A DNA stretch of 64,000 nucleotides from Tubiluchus corallicola (lineage: Eukaryota > Priapulida > Priapulimorpha > Priapulimorphida > Tubiluchidae). The position numbers and the translations under genes were made by a program. The notes beneath the pieces were generated by a model. The model did no database searches. It was not told the origin of the DNA and saw only the letters and a program-made list of their open reading frames with translations. This document shows, one piece after another, positions 1 to 11,056 of this stretch (position 1 is its first letter; the number at the start of each line of letters is the position of its first letter). The DNA lies in the NCBI GenBank assembly GCA_030141605.1, contig JAQGDQ010000175.1:374001-438000 (forward strand), given 5' to 3'.

Positions 1-77
1 TGCTGCTGCTGCTGCTGCTGCTACTGCTACTGCTACTGCTACTACTGCTACTGCTACTGCTACTGCTACTGCTACTG

Positions 78-134
<57 letters not shown>

Positions 135-180
135 TTACTACTACTACTACTGCTACTACTATTATTATTACTATTATTGC

Positions 181-214
<34 letters not shown>

Positions 215-236
215 CTTCTTCTTCTTCTTCTTCTTG
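1..236. repeat. Triplet-repeat tract at left edge
   Basis: Imperfect TGC/TAC triplets pass into pure TAC, then TTG, then TTC triplets. The tract is cut by the window edge, so its full length is unknown. It resembles the much larger triplet locus at 11.4-13.1 kb. No coding role is supported. Confidence 0.95.
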
Positions 237-844
237 TTAATATTACTGTGTTTTACTGTATATTGTGTTGACGATTATACCCCATGTGCGGGGTTTTGTC
301 TTCATTGTAATGTACTGCATTGTTTACGTAATGTTTTGTAACTTGTAATTGTAATTGTAATTGAATTGATTGTCTATCGTCAACAAATATTATTATCAAG
401 ATCAAAAGACACACAGGACAAAAGCGACAAACTATTAGTAATTTGCATTAAACGTTGATTTGTGTTAGAACGATAAATGGCATCAAGTGCCGAATTTTAG
501 TCAACTAATCAATCAGTCAGTCAGTCAGTCAGCCAATCTGTCAGTCGCTCATCCCATCAGCCAAACTAGCGATCGATAAATTATCAGTTGATTTCGTACA
601 TAGGAAATAAAAGATGAAGAAAAAAAAATTAAAAAAAAAATTAAAAAGTTGTAAGGAATTGCGTGGAATGGTTTTAGCAATTGTCAAGAACCTTCATCGA
701 GTTTGTTTGCGTTATGTTTACAAATTTGTACAAATTAATATGACACGTCTCGACACCAAACCGGTTTTATTGCTACAGTTATTAAAAATGGCGTCCTTTT
801 CTCTCTCCCTCTATTATACTGTTTACATATGTTTCCTTTTCCAT

Positions 845-1046
845 CATGTGTAGTTTAATGGACAACGCATTTGCTTTCCGTACGCGAGGTTGTGGGTTCG
901 ATACCACGGTTCTTAGTTGCAAAAACCTTAAACCTTGCCTGCCGCATAGTATTTATGGTAAAAGCGGAGTCATAGTATAAGGTACACTAAGGTTGAGTCT
1001 GTTGTCTTTAAAGTCGAACTGAAATAAAGTTTATTGTTATTATTTA
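845..1046 (+). mobile_element. tRNA-derived SINE-like element
   Basis: An RNA polymerase III A-box-like sequence (TAGTTTAATGG, 851-861) is followed about 33 bases later by a B box (GGGTTCGATACC, 894-905), the spacing of a tRNA head. A tRNA-unrelated body and an AT-rich tail with GTTATTATT follow, ending near 1046. This is the structure of a tRNA-derived SINE. The tail stops about 8 bases from the splice donor of the METTL27-like exon 2 (minus strand). Family identity is not known, and target-site duplications were not resolved. Confidence 0.6.
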
Positions 1047-1053
1047 CACCTAC

Positions 1054-1176
1054 CTGTTGTCCTACGAGACCTGTTCCAGCACAAACATCCAAAATTCTGG
1101 CATTTTTGTCCTTCATCAGTTCTGACATGTATTGTGCAGCATAAAACGGACCTCTGTAATTAGCCCTTGTTATATC
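1054..1176 (-). CDS. METTL27-like exon 2 (SAM-binding motif I)
   Basis: 123 bp, exactly 41 codons, phase 0 at both ends, with consensus AG and GTAGGT borders. It contains ILDVCAGTGLVGQ, the nucleotide-binding loop of the Rossmann methyltransferase fold. The intron that follows starts only a few bases before a SINE-like tail. Confidence 0.8.
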
Positions 1177-2666
1177 CTGCAGTATACGACTGTTTTATAC
1201 TACTTGTAAGCAAATTGCTGGTTTTTTTTGTTATAAGTATTTGATTTGGTTGTTTTTTATATCAGAATTCATTAGTTTGTGTTTTTTTCGTAATTTACAT
1301 AGTGGCGGGTCTAGGCCTAAATTGGAACTTTGAAGCTCAGGCTTCAGGATGGGTCCCTAATCATAGAGAGACCCCAGAAACAACGCTTTAGTGGGTGAAT
1401 CGTTTACTCAATCAGCATTGTTATCGTTACGTGGTATAAAAACACATTTTAGTCCATCACGGTTGAAGAGTCCCTAGAAAATGTGATTACAGGAAGTGCT
1501 CTCTTGACCAAACTGAGCATGAATTTTTCCCCAGGAAAAACAGGAAAGTGTATTTTTAAAAACGTCCTTCATATGTAACATGTTCTCATATAACAGGTAA
1601 GATTATATCGATTCTAATTATTGCAACAACTGCAAAATTCTTACTTGTGTTTTCACCAGTTGAGAAGCGCCCAAAATGTAGATCCACCATTTATTTGTGT
1701 GAAAGAATATTAATTTTTAAAAGACAAGAAAAAAGGGGTACCTGAAGTAGGTTTCAGAAAAATCACCTTAAAAATATATTACTTTATAGCAATTTTATGC
1801 ATATATCGTACTCGTGTTGAAAGGAATTTTTGTTTGTTTTAATTTTAAATCTCCCGCAACACTATTCCGAAGTCGCCATTACATGACGTCACTGCGCCAC
1901 GTAAATCAGGGGAAGAAAAGGAAATGTTAAATTATGTACCAAAAAACTTTCCATGCAAATCTATATTACTCAGTATTTCGCTTACCTGCTGGAAAGACTT
2001 ATGTGACTAAAAAAGAAAATAATTATTTAAAATGCTTTCAACAAATTGGTAAAATGTCGCTGACTCACCCTCCAGGGTGCGCCACTCACTAGCCAAAAAC
2101 GTATTTTTAATCTGATTGACAAGATACAGTAATTTAAAATTTTACTCATTTAGTTACATATGTGCCACGAATGCTCTGGTTATTTTTTAAAACTTTGCTC
2201 AATGTTATTTTAACTTGTTTCAAACGATTTGTCGTCAAAATGGCTGCGTCTAGCGGTCATCGCAGGAGTTTAAATTTACATGTTTTATACAGAGTTACTG
2301 CCGACGCAAGTCGAATATGCAAAAAGGTAGTATGTAGGTGATATAAAATTTCAAAACGAATTTTTAAGCTTTATGTAAGTGGAAGATTTTCTTGGTGCTT
2401 TAAGCAGATTTTCTTCTGTCTGGATTTTCTCTAGTCTAATCGTTCAAGTTCACATTTCACAACGCTTATGGGTCATTCATTATAATCATTGTTATATACA
2501 AGTAATCAGTTTACTGATTTGTTTTGCTTACATTAGAATATTGTGCTCCCCATTTACTATATACATTTAACGTGTCTGTAATGGTGTTGGTTGAGTGAAT
2601 AAGTTCTTCCGCTGTCGAACTTGGCTTCGCGTCGCCTAGGCTACCTTCATATTCTATCTTTGACAT
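1054..2666 (-). CDS. METTL27-like SAM-dependent methyltransferase (5' part; two exons, gene continues off the left edge)
   Basis: Two minus-strand exons join in phase 0. Exon 1 (2666-2532) encodes 45 residues beginning MSKIEYEGSLGDAK and ending in WGAQYSN before donor GTAAGC. An in-frame upstream ATG at 2714 is an alternative start. Exon 2 (1176-1054) follows acceptor CTGCAG and encodes 41 residues from DITRANYRGPF to ILDVCAGTGLVGQQ, ending at donor GTAGGT. ILDVCAGTG is the glycine-rich motif I that binds S-adenosylmethionine in class I methyltransferases. The VYSKWGAQYSN...YRGP segment before it resembles the N-terminus of METTL27/WBSCR27 proteins, which have a Y-x-x-W-A-x-x-Y segment there. 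Motifs II onward are missing, so later exons should lie left of base 1. The substrate is unknown. The 1,355-bp intron holds one copy of a dispersed repeat. Family assignment is from memory of the motif pattern; a related class I methyltransferase is the alternative. Confidence 0.78.
1720..2405. repeat. Dispersed repeat, copy A (inverted relative to copy B at 60.7-61.3 kb)
   Basis: About 680 bp matching the reverse complement of 60,680-61,345 with substitutions and small indels. Matching landmarks include the stretch reading CATTACATGACGTCA near 1880, the GCTGACTCACCC stretch near 2055 and AAATGGCTGCGTC near 2238. It lies in intron 1 of the METTL27-like gene. No protein was recognised in it, so it is probably a non-autonomous mobile element. 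Confidence 0.75.
2532..2666 (-). CDS. METTL27-like exon 1
   Basis: 135 bp, 45 codons from the favoured ATG at 2666 to donor GTAAGC. The hydrophilic N-terminus is followed by a Tyr/Trp-rich segment typical of the METTL27 family. The frame stays open upstream to 2714, so a 16-residue longer start is possible. The donor phase (0) matches exon 2. Confidence 0.72.
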
Positions 2667-2790
2667 TTTCTTTGGAGACCTATAAGTCAAAAATTGAATG
2701 GTAAAGTGGCGCATAGTAATATTTTAGTTTATTAGAATGTAACACATACACACGGAGAGCAGTATGTAAATTCATCTAGTACTAATAAGT

Positions 2791-3169
2791 CTTTTCACAG
2801 TTCCAGCGATTGATGGTGATCGTGAAAAGGTCAAAGGTTAAGTGTACCACACAACGCATTTATGTACATTTGACAGCGCCTCGCTGCGCATGCTATTGTA
2901 ATAGTAACAGTTTTAACAGTTAGCTAGAACTTTACCTAGTTCATTTCTTCTTGTTTGCAAGCAAGATCCTGCTAGTAAATCACTCTGTGCATAGACTAAC
3001 GCATAATTAAGTAAAGTCCACGAAAAACAAATGAAATTACTGTTCTGATGTGGAGACGACTTTGCTTTGCCCACATGGCACGTGACTGTTGTAGTTAAGA
3101 CACGTTGCTGTGGTATACTTGACCTTTGACCTTTTCACGATCATCATCAATCGCTGGAACTGTGAAAAG
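2791..3169. mobile_element. MITE-like element with about 55-bp terminal inverted repeats
   Basis: The left end (2791-2846, starting CTTTTCACAGTTCCAGCGAT) is mirrored at the right end (3114-3169, ending CTGTGAAAAG) with few mismatches. Each terminal repeat also contains its own short inverted repeat (CTTTTCAC / GTGAAAAG). The interior of roughly 270 bp has no coding frame. Size and structure fit a non-autonomous DNA transposon. No clear target-site duplication was found. Confidence 0.7.
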
Positions 3170-5481
3170 GCTTAAATTAACACATTCGCTAAGCATTTGT
3201 GGAGGAGGCAACACTTGTTTAGACTTTACGGAGGTGCACATTGCAGATATAGATACGGATGGGAACTAATAACTATATTATTATACTAGAAGGGAAGTTT
3301 TTGAAAATGAACAACAACAACAAATCATGATGGAGTGATCAGTTATATGTTTCAAGTCAGTGTAATTTATACTTCCAGTAGGTACGTCAGAGTAGTTGAG
3401 AAGTTATTTGAATCAACGTTCATCTGCATGGACGAATCAAAGGAATCTAGTCTCACTCGCAGGTTGCCTGGTTTCGTAATTTGCTGCATAACGGTAGGCA
3501 GGACAGATGGTCCTTATGAGCGATATAATCACACCACTTCATCAATTACATGTTGAACGTTATTGTTATTTTTGTGAATATTTTTACACACAAATCAAAT
3601 AAATTTGAAAACAGTCGAGTCGAAACTCGAAATCGATAAATTAAAGATAAAGAAACGTAAGTTAATTTTAGTAGAGAAAAATATCACCACCATTTTAGTG
3701 GAAGCAACGAACAGAACTAAGAAAGCATTAGTAAAAAATTGGCTTCTCTTATATGTAAGTGAATTCCTGAAACAGGGGCGCAGCGTGTCAAATTCTTCAC
3801 GCCACCTATATACAAAAATGGCCAGAAACAACCTTGTGTTTTTACATCTTATGCTTGTATAATTTTTATATACAACTGATTCCCAAAACAGCATTATAAT
3901 ATGACTGCCTAAAAGTAAAATGCAATGGTTTACATAGTCAAATTGAAGAATAACAAGAATACTATGTTTATTCTTATTACGAACACAGCTATATATAACT
4001 AGGAAACTGACTGCAAATTAACATAATTTATTAAGACCAGACATATTAACAAATTAACATAATCTATTCTATTAAGACCAGACGGAATTTCGCTGAAGTT
4101 TTTCTCTAATTGGCAGTCTTAGATTTAGTATTGTAAAATAGAATCATACGTCTAAATCTAGAAAACTTATCACTTGTGACATGCAATACTGACCCTGAAC
4201 ACTTGGCTTTACTTCTTCAACTAAACAGACTCGACGTGTAGAATTTGACTCACAACAGAAACGATGATTCCTCGTGATGTTGCTTCACGGTCTGAGCAGT
4301 TTTGCAAAACAAGACGACTTTTTTGAAGTCGAATCGTTAAGCCTGCCTAGCAACTGTCAATGCTATAATTCAATCTGCTGTACGATGTTTATCATTAATT
4401 AATGCACTTCTCTGTTCCAGACTACTGAGCCTAACTTATTTAAAGCTAAAAAGCTAATGTTATCTCAACAAATAAAATGTTAGTACGATCGCTAATTAGG
4501 CAATTAATGTTAATTAATTAATTACCCGACTACGGGAGCTGCGGCTGGGTCGGAATAGCTATGATGGACGACCTCAGACCACGAAATACGCGTTGTGAAG
4601 TAAATCTCTATCTCACAAGTTTACTAGCTGGGTTCTGCAATAAGTCGCTTCAATATGAATATGCTTCATGGTAGATTCGAGTGACAGATAGTATCTCTAC
4701 GAGTATGCAAGGGTTCTGAGTAATACTAGATCACACAAATCAAAGTGAACAAGCTGTTGACAATGGTATACAGGTTTATTGATTAGACAAATTTATAAGA
4801 TATTTTAACAATAACAACATTCAAATAAATCTACGCGTGTTGCGTTTATAAACAGTAATCCAAATTACACGACTGCGGTGTCGCATTACAATTCAATATA
4901 ATCTTCTACAATTCGGAGACAACTGTTACTTTAATCAGAGCATACAATCTTCCACCGTTAAGCACAGATTGCTTAACAACACTATATAATGTATTAAATT
5001 ACTTAACTCGGGGACTGGCCAATCTTACAAGTTCTTTTAATTGGCCAAGTCCTGTTCCTATCTCGAGCCATCCTAAGCTTCAGTGGTTGGAGTTCCAACG
5101 ACGCAGATGTTCACTCTACGCTAAGCAATGGAAACGATCTCCTACCTTCAGAGTTTTCTGTCTGAGAGTCCACCCCGTTACCTTCTTGACATCGACCAGA
5201 ATTCAAACCAACAACCCCTAATTCTTCGTGCACTATCCTTTTGAACCTCGGGTCATGTGACAAGACACACTCCGTGGCTGGTCATCAGAGCACTCTGACT
5301 CCTTTGGACTCTATTGATCTGATCACCTAAGCATCTCGACTTGACCATTGCCTTAATACATTTACTATCAGTGGGGCAAGGTCCCATAATGTCACTGTTC
5401 CAAAATTTTATAGCCCTACTTTCAGTCTCATTAACGTTTACTGAATTAGTTCGGAGCTTGTCTCGTACCCACATGATCGAC
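3170..5481. other. Non-coding stretch, nothing firmly recognised
   Basis: AT-rich DNA. There is a short duplicated phrase around 4018-4081 (the ATTAAGACCAGAC phrase twice). An 85-codon frame at 3605-3862 with a Lys-rich start has no recognisable domain or splice context. The stretch 4500-5480 is less AT-rich and could belong to a retroelement, but no terminal repeat or protein motif was found. Confidence 0.5.
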
Positions 5482-5616
5482 ATCTGGACATTGTGTTCTT
5501 AATCATGAACAATGGGGTACCACCTGATCTGGACATTGTATTCTTAATCATGAACAATGGGGTACCACCTGATCTAGACATTGTATTCTTAATCATGAAC
5601 AATGGGGTACCACCTG
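5482..5616. repeat. Three tandem 45-bp repeats
   Basis: Three nearly identical head-to-tail units (starts at 5482, 5527 and 5572), each containing ATCATGAACAATGGGGTACC. Only one or two substitutions separate them, so the triplication looks recent. Confidence 0.9.
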
Positions 5617-6540
5617 CTATTTAGCTAGGAAGTAGGTGGACTATGGTAATGAGTTACAAATTACCTCTTAACTTTATTCTATTCGAAACAATATAGGCCA
5701 ATCACCTTTTAGATTTCATAGAGTTCATTCTACAGTTATATCTTACTTTGCTTATTACTTTAATTATTAATCAGTTGTCCCAAATGTTTTCATACATACA
5801 TTAAATTCAAGATACAAGCTGGCTGAGTCATTTTCCCTGAACGGAATAATCTTCGTTCAGATGCTAATTATTCATTAATTGATTTCAATTTTACTTTCCT
5901 AATGAATGATTTAACATTCTAAAATAAATTCATAACAGTAGAGTAAGGAGAATGTATTTCAAATTGATGATTAAACATTAAATTATTGCTTCAGTCGGAA
6001 GCTGAGTTAGGTGGTGCACATCACGCCACGATTAGCTGATGTTTGACCCACTTAAGAGGACGCGTCATGATTATAGATTTGATGACGTAACTCCTATGCG
6101 CAGAAGTTTAGTGCGCATCAGGACAGACTAGAGATCTGATCCGGAGACTGAGGGCTAGCCTGTGTTCTTTGCTCTTTGTACTTATATCTTATGTTTAATA
6201 AATGTGCAATTTTATTTTTTAAAGACTTGTTAGTTTGCTATGCCCTCTCGGCTGTTCACGACACTCACGAGCCATACAGCTACAGCAACAGTAAACAACA
6301 ATAAATAGCAGCTATAAACCCTTACAAACTCACTTTTAGTTCGCGTGCCTAGCAATGTCACTAGGTTTAGTTAATAATTAAAAGTTTGTGAATAATTTAG
6401 TGCATTTATGTGGTACATAATTTGCAGTACTGCCGTGCAAAAATAAAGAGCCCTAACTACGGTTTTAATTCAAACAGGTGGCGCTCTTTGTTGCTATTAC
6501 AATTATGTTTCATTTAAAGCAGTAGTTTTCGCAAGTAATT
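5617..6540. other. Non-coding spacer, nothing firmly recognised
   Basis: AT-rich. It contains an AATAAA (around 6198) and sequence around 5990-6290 with the look of a retroelement terminal region, but no second copy exists in the window to define an LTR. Confidence 0.35.
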
Positions 6541-7745
6541 TCCCGTGACAGCTAGGGTGTACAAGAACGAGCTCCATTACAGAATTAGAAGCAGTAACTG
6601 TCCCGTGACAGCTAGGGTGTACAAGAACGAGCTCCATTACAGAATTAAAAGCAGTAACTGTATCGTGACAGCTAGGGTGTACAAGAACGAGCCCCATTAC
6701 AGAATTAAAGGCAGTAACTGTCCCGTGACAGCTAGGGTGTACAAGAACGAGCTCCATTACAGGATTCAAGGCAATAACTGTCCCGTGACAGCTAGGGTGT
6801 ACAAGAACGAGCTCCATTACAGAATTAAAATCAGTAACTGTATCGTGACAGCTAGGGTGTACAAGAACGAGCTCCATTACAGAATTAAAGGCAGTAACTG
6901 TCTCGTGACAGCTAGGGTGTACAAGAACCAGCCCAATTACAGAATTAAAGGCAGTAACTGTCCCGTGACAGCTAGGGTATACAAGAACGAGCTCCATGAC
7001 CGAACTAAAATCAGTAACTGTCCCGTGACAGCTAGGGTGTGCAAGAACGAGCCCCATTACAGAATTAAAGGCAGTAACTGTCCCGTGACAGCTAGGGTGT
7101 ACAAGAACCAGCCCAATTACAGAATTAAAGGCAGTAACTGTCCCGTGACAGCTAGGGTGTACAAGAACGAGCTCCATGACCGAACTAAAATCAGTAACTG
7201 TCCCGTGACAGCAAGGGTGCACAAGAACGAGCCCCATTACAGAATTAAAGGCAGTAACTGTCCCGTGACAGCTAGGGTTTACAAGAACGAGCCCAATTAC
7301 AGAATTAAAGGCAGTAACTGTCCCGTGACAGCTAGGGTATACAAGAACGAGCTCCATTACCGAATTAAAATCAGTAACTGTCCCGTGACAGCTAGGGTGT
7401 ACAAGAACGAGCCCCATTACAGAATTAAAGGCAGTAACTGTCCCGTGACAGCTAGGGTGCACAAGAACGAGCCCCATTACAGAATTAAAGGCAGTAACTG
7501 TCCCGTGACAGCTAGGGTGTACAAGAACGAGCTCCATTACAGAATTAAAATCAGTAACTGTCCCGTGACAGCTAGGGTGTACAAGAACGAGCCCCATTAC
7601 AGAATTAAAGGCAGTAACTGTCCCGTGACAGCTAGGGTTTACAAGAACGAGCTCCATTACAGAATTAAAATCAGTAACTGTCCTGTGGCAGCTAGGGTGT
7701 ACAAGAACGAGCCCCATTACAGAATTAAAGGCAGTAACTGTCCAG
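6541..7745. repeat. 60-bp minisatellite, 20 copies, with a three-unit higher-order pattern
   Basis: Twenty head-to-tail 60-bp units begin at 6541 and share TCCCGTGACAGCTAGGGTGT. Units differ at a few positions: GAGCTCC versus GAGCCCC, AAAGGCAG versus AAAATCAG, and a GACCGAACT variant. Units 7-9 and 10-12 repeat the same order of three variants, and units 13-18 follow a weaker version, so a 180-bp higher-order unit has been copied. Because 60 is a multiple of 3, both strands stay open for over 400 codons, giving 20-residue peptide repeats either way. No start context, splice signal or known domain supports translation. Confidence 0.95.
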
Positions 7746-8560
7746 GGAACTATGAGAACTGGCACTTATAGGATCTCACTAAACAGACATAAAAGCAGTA
7801 ACTTCCCAGCAAACTAAACAGCAGTATCTTCGTTACATTTGTGGCCTGTCTTCCATTAGAATACAAATTTTGACACTGGTGTTTGACTTTGTGAGAAATG
7901 ACATTGGCCCCATTGTTAAGCTAAAAAGGCAAGAAGCAGCACCTGCCAAGGCAATAGCTCGTGTCCTTTAATTCTATTTATAAATGGACTGCTTCGTTTC
8001 TGTTTTAGCAGAATAGCAGATAGTTATATAATAATGTTTAGATATTCATCTTCATTAGAGGCATAATTATTTGGAAGCAACATTGCAAACTTTAATTCAC
8101 AATAGAAATATGATGTGTAATTGAGGCTGGTTTGCTATAAATCATTCCCCGTGTTACTGATGACATTAACATTAATAATTAACATTAATATCATAAATAA
8201 CATGGGAGTTTTTTGTAGCAACTTGGTCCAGCCTCAACTACGTATGGTAGCCATAGTTTTTATCACTAGCTGCATGCAGGGGGCGTATCAATACATTACG
8301 GTGTTTTTGGTTGATAATTCAGTCCCCCACCCATCTCTATTATGGATTTATGATTGTTTATATTTGAACTGTAATGAATAATTACTTGTGGCGCGTTACA
8401 AAATATGCGCTTTATATGAATATGAAAGGAAATACATTTTTCGAGGAGAATAAGAATTTTTTTACACTGGATCCCTAAATCTGGCGCCCTCAAAATTTAG
8501 CACGCTAGGCTACACCTAGTTAGTTACGCATAATTATTTCATGTAATTCTCTGTGCGACG
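7746..8560. other. Spacer between minisatellite and PAN gene
   Basis: AT-rich with no recognisable exon. The first ~70 bp retain degraded pieces of the minisatellite unit (AGCAGTAACT near 7795). Confidence 0.5.
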
Positions 8561-8614
8561 TTTTTATAGTGGATAAAAACAAACACCCAAAACATTTGGC
8601 TTGCAGCCGCTGCA

Positions 8615-8921
8615 ATGGATTGGTCAAAATTTCAAAGCAGCATTTTTCTTATCGTGCTGTATCCTTGGCTGAGTTTAGCAAGTGATTTAACTTTAACAAA
8701 TTATAAAAAAGTGTTGACAGATAAAATTATAGCAGGATGCATTCTTGACACAAGATATGTCCGTAGTACACTTGATTGTGCACGCCAGTGTATCAAGCAG
8801 GCAAGATGTGTTGGTTTCGGAACAGGTCCAAGCGACAACGGAACATTGTGTGATCTAAGAGCTCATGCAGCAAGTAACTTCGCCCAAACTGTAATGGATA
8901 ATTTTATATTGTACCAGAAAG
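8615..8921 (+). CDS. Secreted PAN/apple-domain protein, first coding exon
   Basis: The exon starts at ATG 8615 and runs to donor AAAG|GTAAAG at 8921/8922, giving 102 codons plus one base (phase 1). Residues 1-22 are a signal peptide (hydrophobic core IFLIVLYPWLSLA). The rest, about residues 38-102, has the PAN/apple pattern: C-x(12)-C-x(3)-C-x(5)-C followed by VGFGTG, then a Cys before the final strands and the ending FILYQK. PAN domains bind proteins or carbohydrates outside the cell. The reading frame continues past the donor to 9061 only as intron read-through. The following exon is unresolved: 9564-9625 and 9877-9923 both have good acceptors in the right phase. The gene could also join the PAN-bearing EGF gene far downstream, but that would need a 27-kb intron containing two genes on the other strand and is unlikely. 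Confidence 0.75.
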
Positions 8922-9546
8922 GTAAAGTTTTGTTGATATCACTGGTAGTTCAATTTAAATGCTTAATTTTAATTAGTAGAAATCCTACACTAAAACACCG
9001 TAATTACGTTGAAATGAGTGTATGGCTGGAATTGTGGCCTCTTGGTTGTTTTGTCAATTAGCCAGTGGGTTGATGAGAAGAGGTAGATACGGTGGTTGAG
9101 ACATTACAATTAGTTTGCAACTCAATACACTGAAGGCCAATTATCGACATTGGTTATTGTTAAACATGGTTTACGATTGATGATGTAAGACTCTTAACTA
9201 ACGTTAAAAAAGCCACTTTAGTGACATTTAAATACTCCTAGTATGTGCCGGTCCATACAAAAATGTGGCCTTATTTAAAATAAGTTTGTAAAAATGTCAC
9301 AAAAATTGTGAACCCTTTCCACATTTTAGCCCTCATCTGAGTATTCTTTCATACCAAATTTCTTCTTATTATACCTTAATGCTTATCTGATTAAAAACTA
9401 AAGCTCATTAATCATCAGTATTGATACTTTTTGACTTATTAAGCAACGAATTTTCGGAGAATAAATATTGATAGGACAAACAAAAATAATTTGGCGAGGA
9501 ACTAATATCAAATACATGAAGAAGCCAGCCTCTAGGAGTCAATATC

Positions 9547-9765
9547 ATGTTTATTAATTGCAGATGATCCTTTCTACAGATGTGTCATTATCAATGTTAG
9601 AAGTCAAGCTAAAAAGAATAATTAGTACATCTATGATGCTAATATTGTAATATTTTGTGCGGTGGTATTACTGTATCATAAATATTCTAATTATTCTTTT
9701 TGGCTTGATTTCTAGCATTGAGAATGACACGTATGTTGAAACGATTGTCTGCGTCTGATAAACAT
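9547..9765. repeat. Inverted repeat with ~90-bp arms
   Basis: The arms 9547-9640 and 9672-9765 are imperfectly complementary. The most conserved part is the stretch containing AAAAAGAATAATTAG on the left and its complement on the right. It looks like a small foldback or MITE-like element. Confidence 0.65.
9564..9625 (+). CDS. Candidate 3' exon of the PAN gene (option 1)
   Basis: A good acceptor (TTTATTAATTGCAG) in the required phase opens a 20-codon frame ending in AKKNN and TAG. The exon lies within one arm of a roughly 90-bp inverted repeat (9547-9640 with 9672-9765). The other arm, read on the minus strand, has a similar frame also ending AKKNN-stop. It may therefore be part of a mobile element rather than a real exon. 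Confidence 0.25.
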
Positions 9766-9876
9766 GTTGAACTAATATCAGTTCTTACTAAGTAAAAGGC
9801 CCATATAGAATCAAAGATAATCACATTAGTCACAGTAGTAAATTAATTCTAAAGTTCATAATTTTGTCTTTTACAG

Positions 9877-9923
9877 ACGGCATTCTATTTTATTCTATTG
9901 TAATTTTCGCGACTGAAATGTAA
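9877..9923 (+). CDS. Candidate 3' exon of the PAN gene (option 2)
   Basis: A strong acceptor (TTTTGTCTTTTACAG) in phase 1 is followed by a 15-residue hydrophobic frame (DGILFYSIVIFATEM) and TAA. A perfect donor GTAAGT overlaps the end (exon end 9919), so it could instead be a 43-bp internal exon. No domain can be assigned. Confidence 0.25.
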
Positions 9924-11056
9924 GTTTAGGAGTTATCCAGTTACTTAACAGCCTATGACTTTGCAACTGATTTGTTTCTGAGGAAACTGAGTTTCAATAA
10001 TGCAACCAAAAACAATCGCTGTTGTTAATAACAATCTTGTATCGCTTTATTACTGACATTTCGACACAGTCTTGAATCATCGTCAGACCACTAGCTTGTG
10101 AAAGCTAGAGGTGACCATTCTCTATCAAAAAAACTAATTCAAATCGAATCAAATTTTTGACTTTCAAACGCGAATCAAACCGAATTCAAAATCAGTTTTA
10201 AAGATTTTCGAATGGATTTTTGAATCACTAATAAAAAGCTGTCTGGCAAAGATAATGCGTATTGCTTGACATTGTTCTGCAGTAAAAAAATTGTTTAAAA
10301 ATTATGCACAGAAATCACTAAGTTGTGCTGATTGCTGTTTCAAACGTTTTAGTGATAAAGAACATATGTAGTTGATGTGGTGAATTATTCGAATCCGCAA
10401 TTTTAGGTTCGATTAGAAAAACTGGTTGAAATCGAAGTCGAACTTTCGAATACGAACGTTCTCTGTTCAACCTAGTGAAAGTGCTCTGACAATGAAGCAA
10501 GTTTGCATTGAAACATAAGCTGTAAAGAGGTGCCATGTTGTTATCAACAATACCCGTGTTTTCAACAATATAAGTATAAACCTACTACTATGCATAAACT
10601 GTTCATTATTATTTATTTGTCACTGTTGCTGACTGTTTATACTTTCCATACTTACAGAGGTCCATGTATCCACCTTTGAATGACGTAGACGTCTTTTTTG
10701 CACACGAAATCTATGGCACAAGGTTTTACATAGAGGGCAGAGTAACCGACATTCTTGAGCGTAATGGGTAGGCATTTGTATTTACCAAAATAACTTCCAA
10801 GTGTGACCAGTCACTTGTCGTTGTTTAACTCATGTGGTTTCCTTTTAGGAACCCAATATATCATATTTAACATAGATATGACCAGAATTTGCCCATTTAT
10901 CATTAACATCATTTATTATCAAACACATGTACAGTTAAGTCACATAAGTGGTTCAAATAAAAAAAGTAAGTAGACTAATAGTGAAAGTAAAGATAAATAT
11001 TAAACCCTGACAACAACAACAACGACAATGCCAACGCCAACGCCAACGCCACCGCC
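9924..11056. other. Non-coding stretch
   Basis: No gene recognised. Around 10,040-10,085 the minus strand carries a GTCGAAATGTCAGTAATAAA-type phrase that resembles tails of some retrotransposons. The family cannot be assigned from this alone. Confidence 0.35.

Noticed and set aside
3605-3862. 85-codon Lys-rich frame
   Set aside because: Overlaps an equally long frame on the other strand, with no recognisable domain.
5253-5483. 76-codon minus-strand frame
   Set aside because: No motif, splice context or second copy supports it as a gene or retroelement protein.
6541-7745. CRISPR array
   Set aside because: Units are contiguous near-identical 60-mers without unique spacers, in an animal genome; it is a minisatellite.
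8922-9061. Extension of the PAN frame to 9061
   Set aside because: Read-through of the intron after a good donor; the PAN domain is already complete at 8921.
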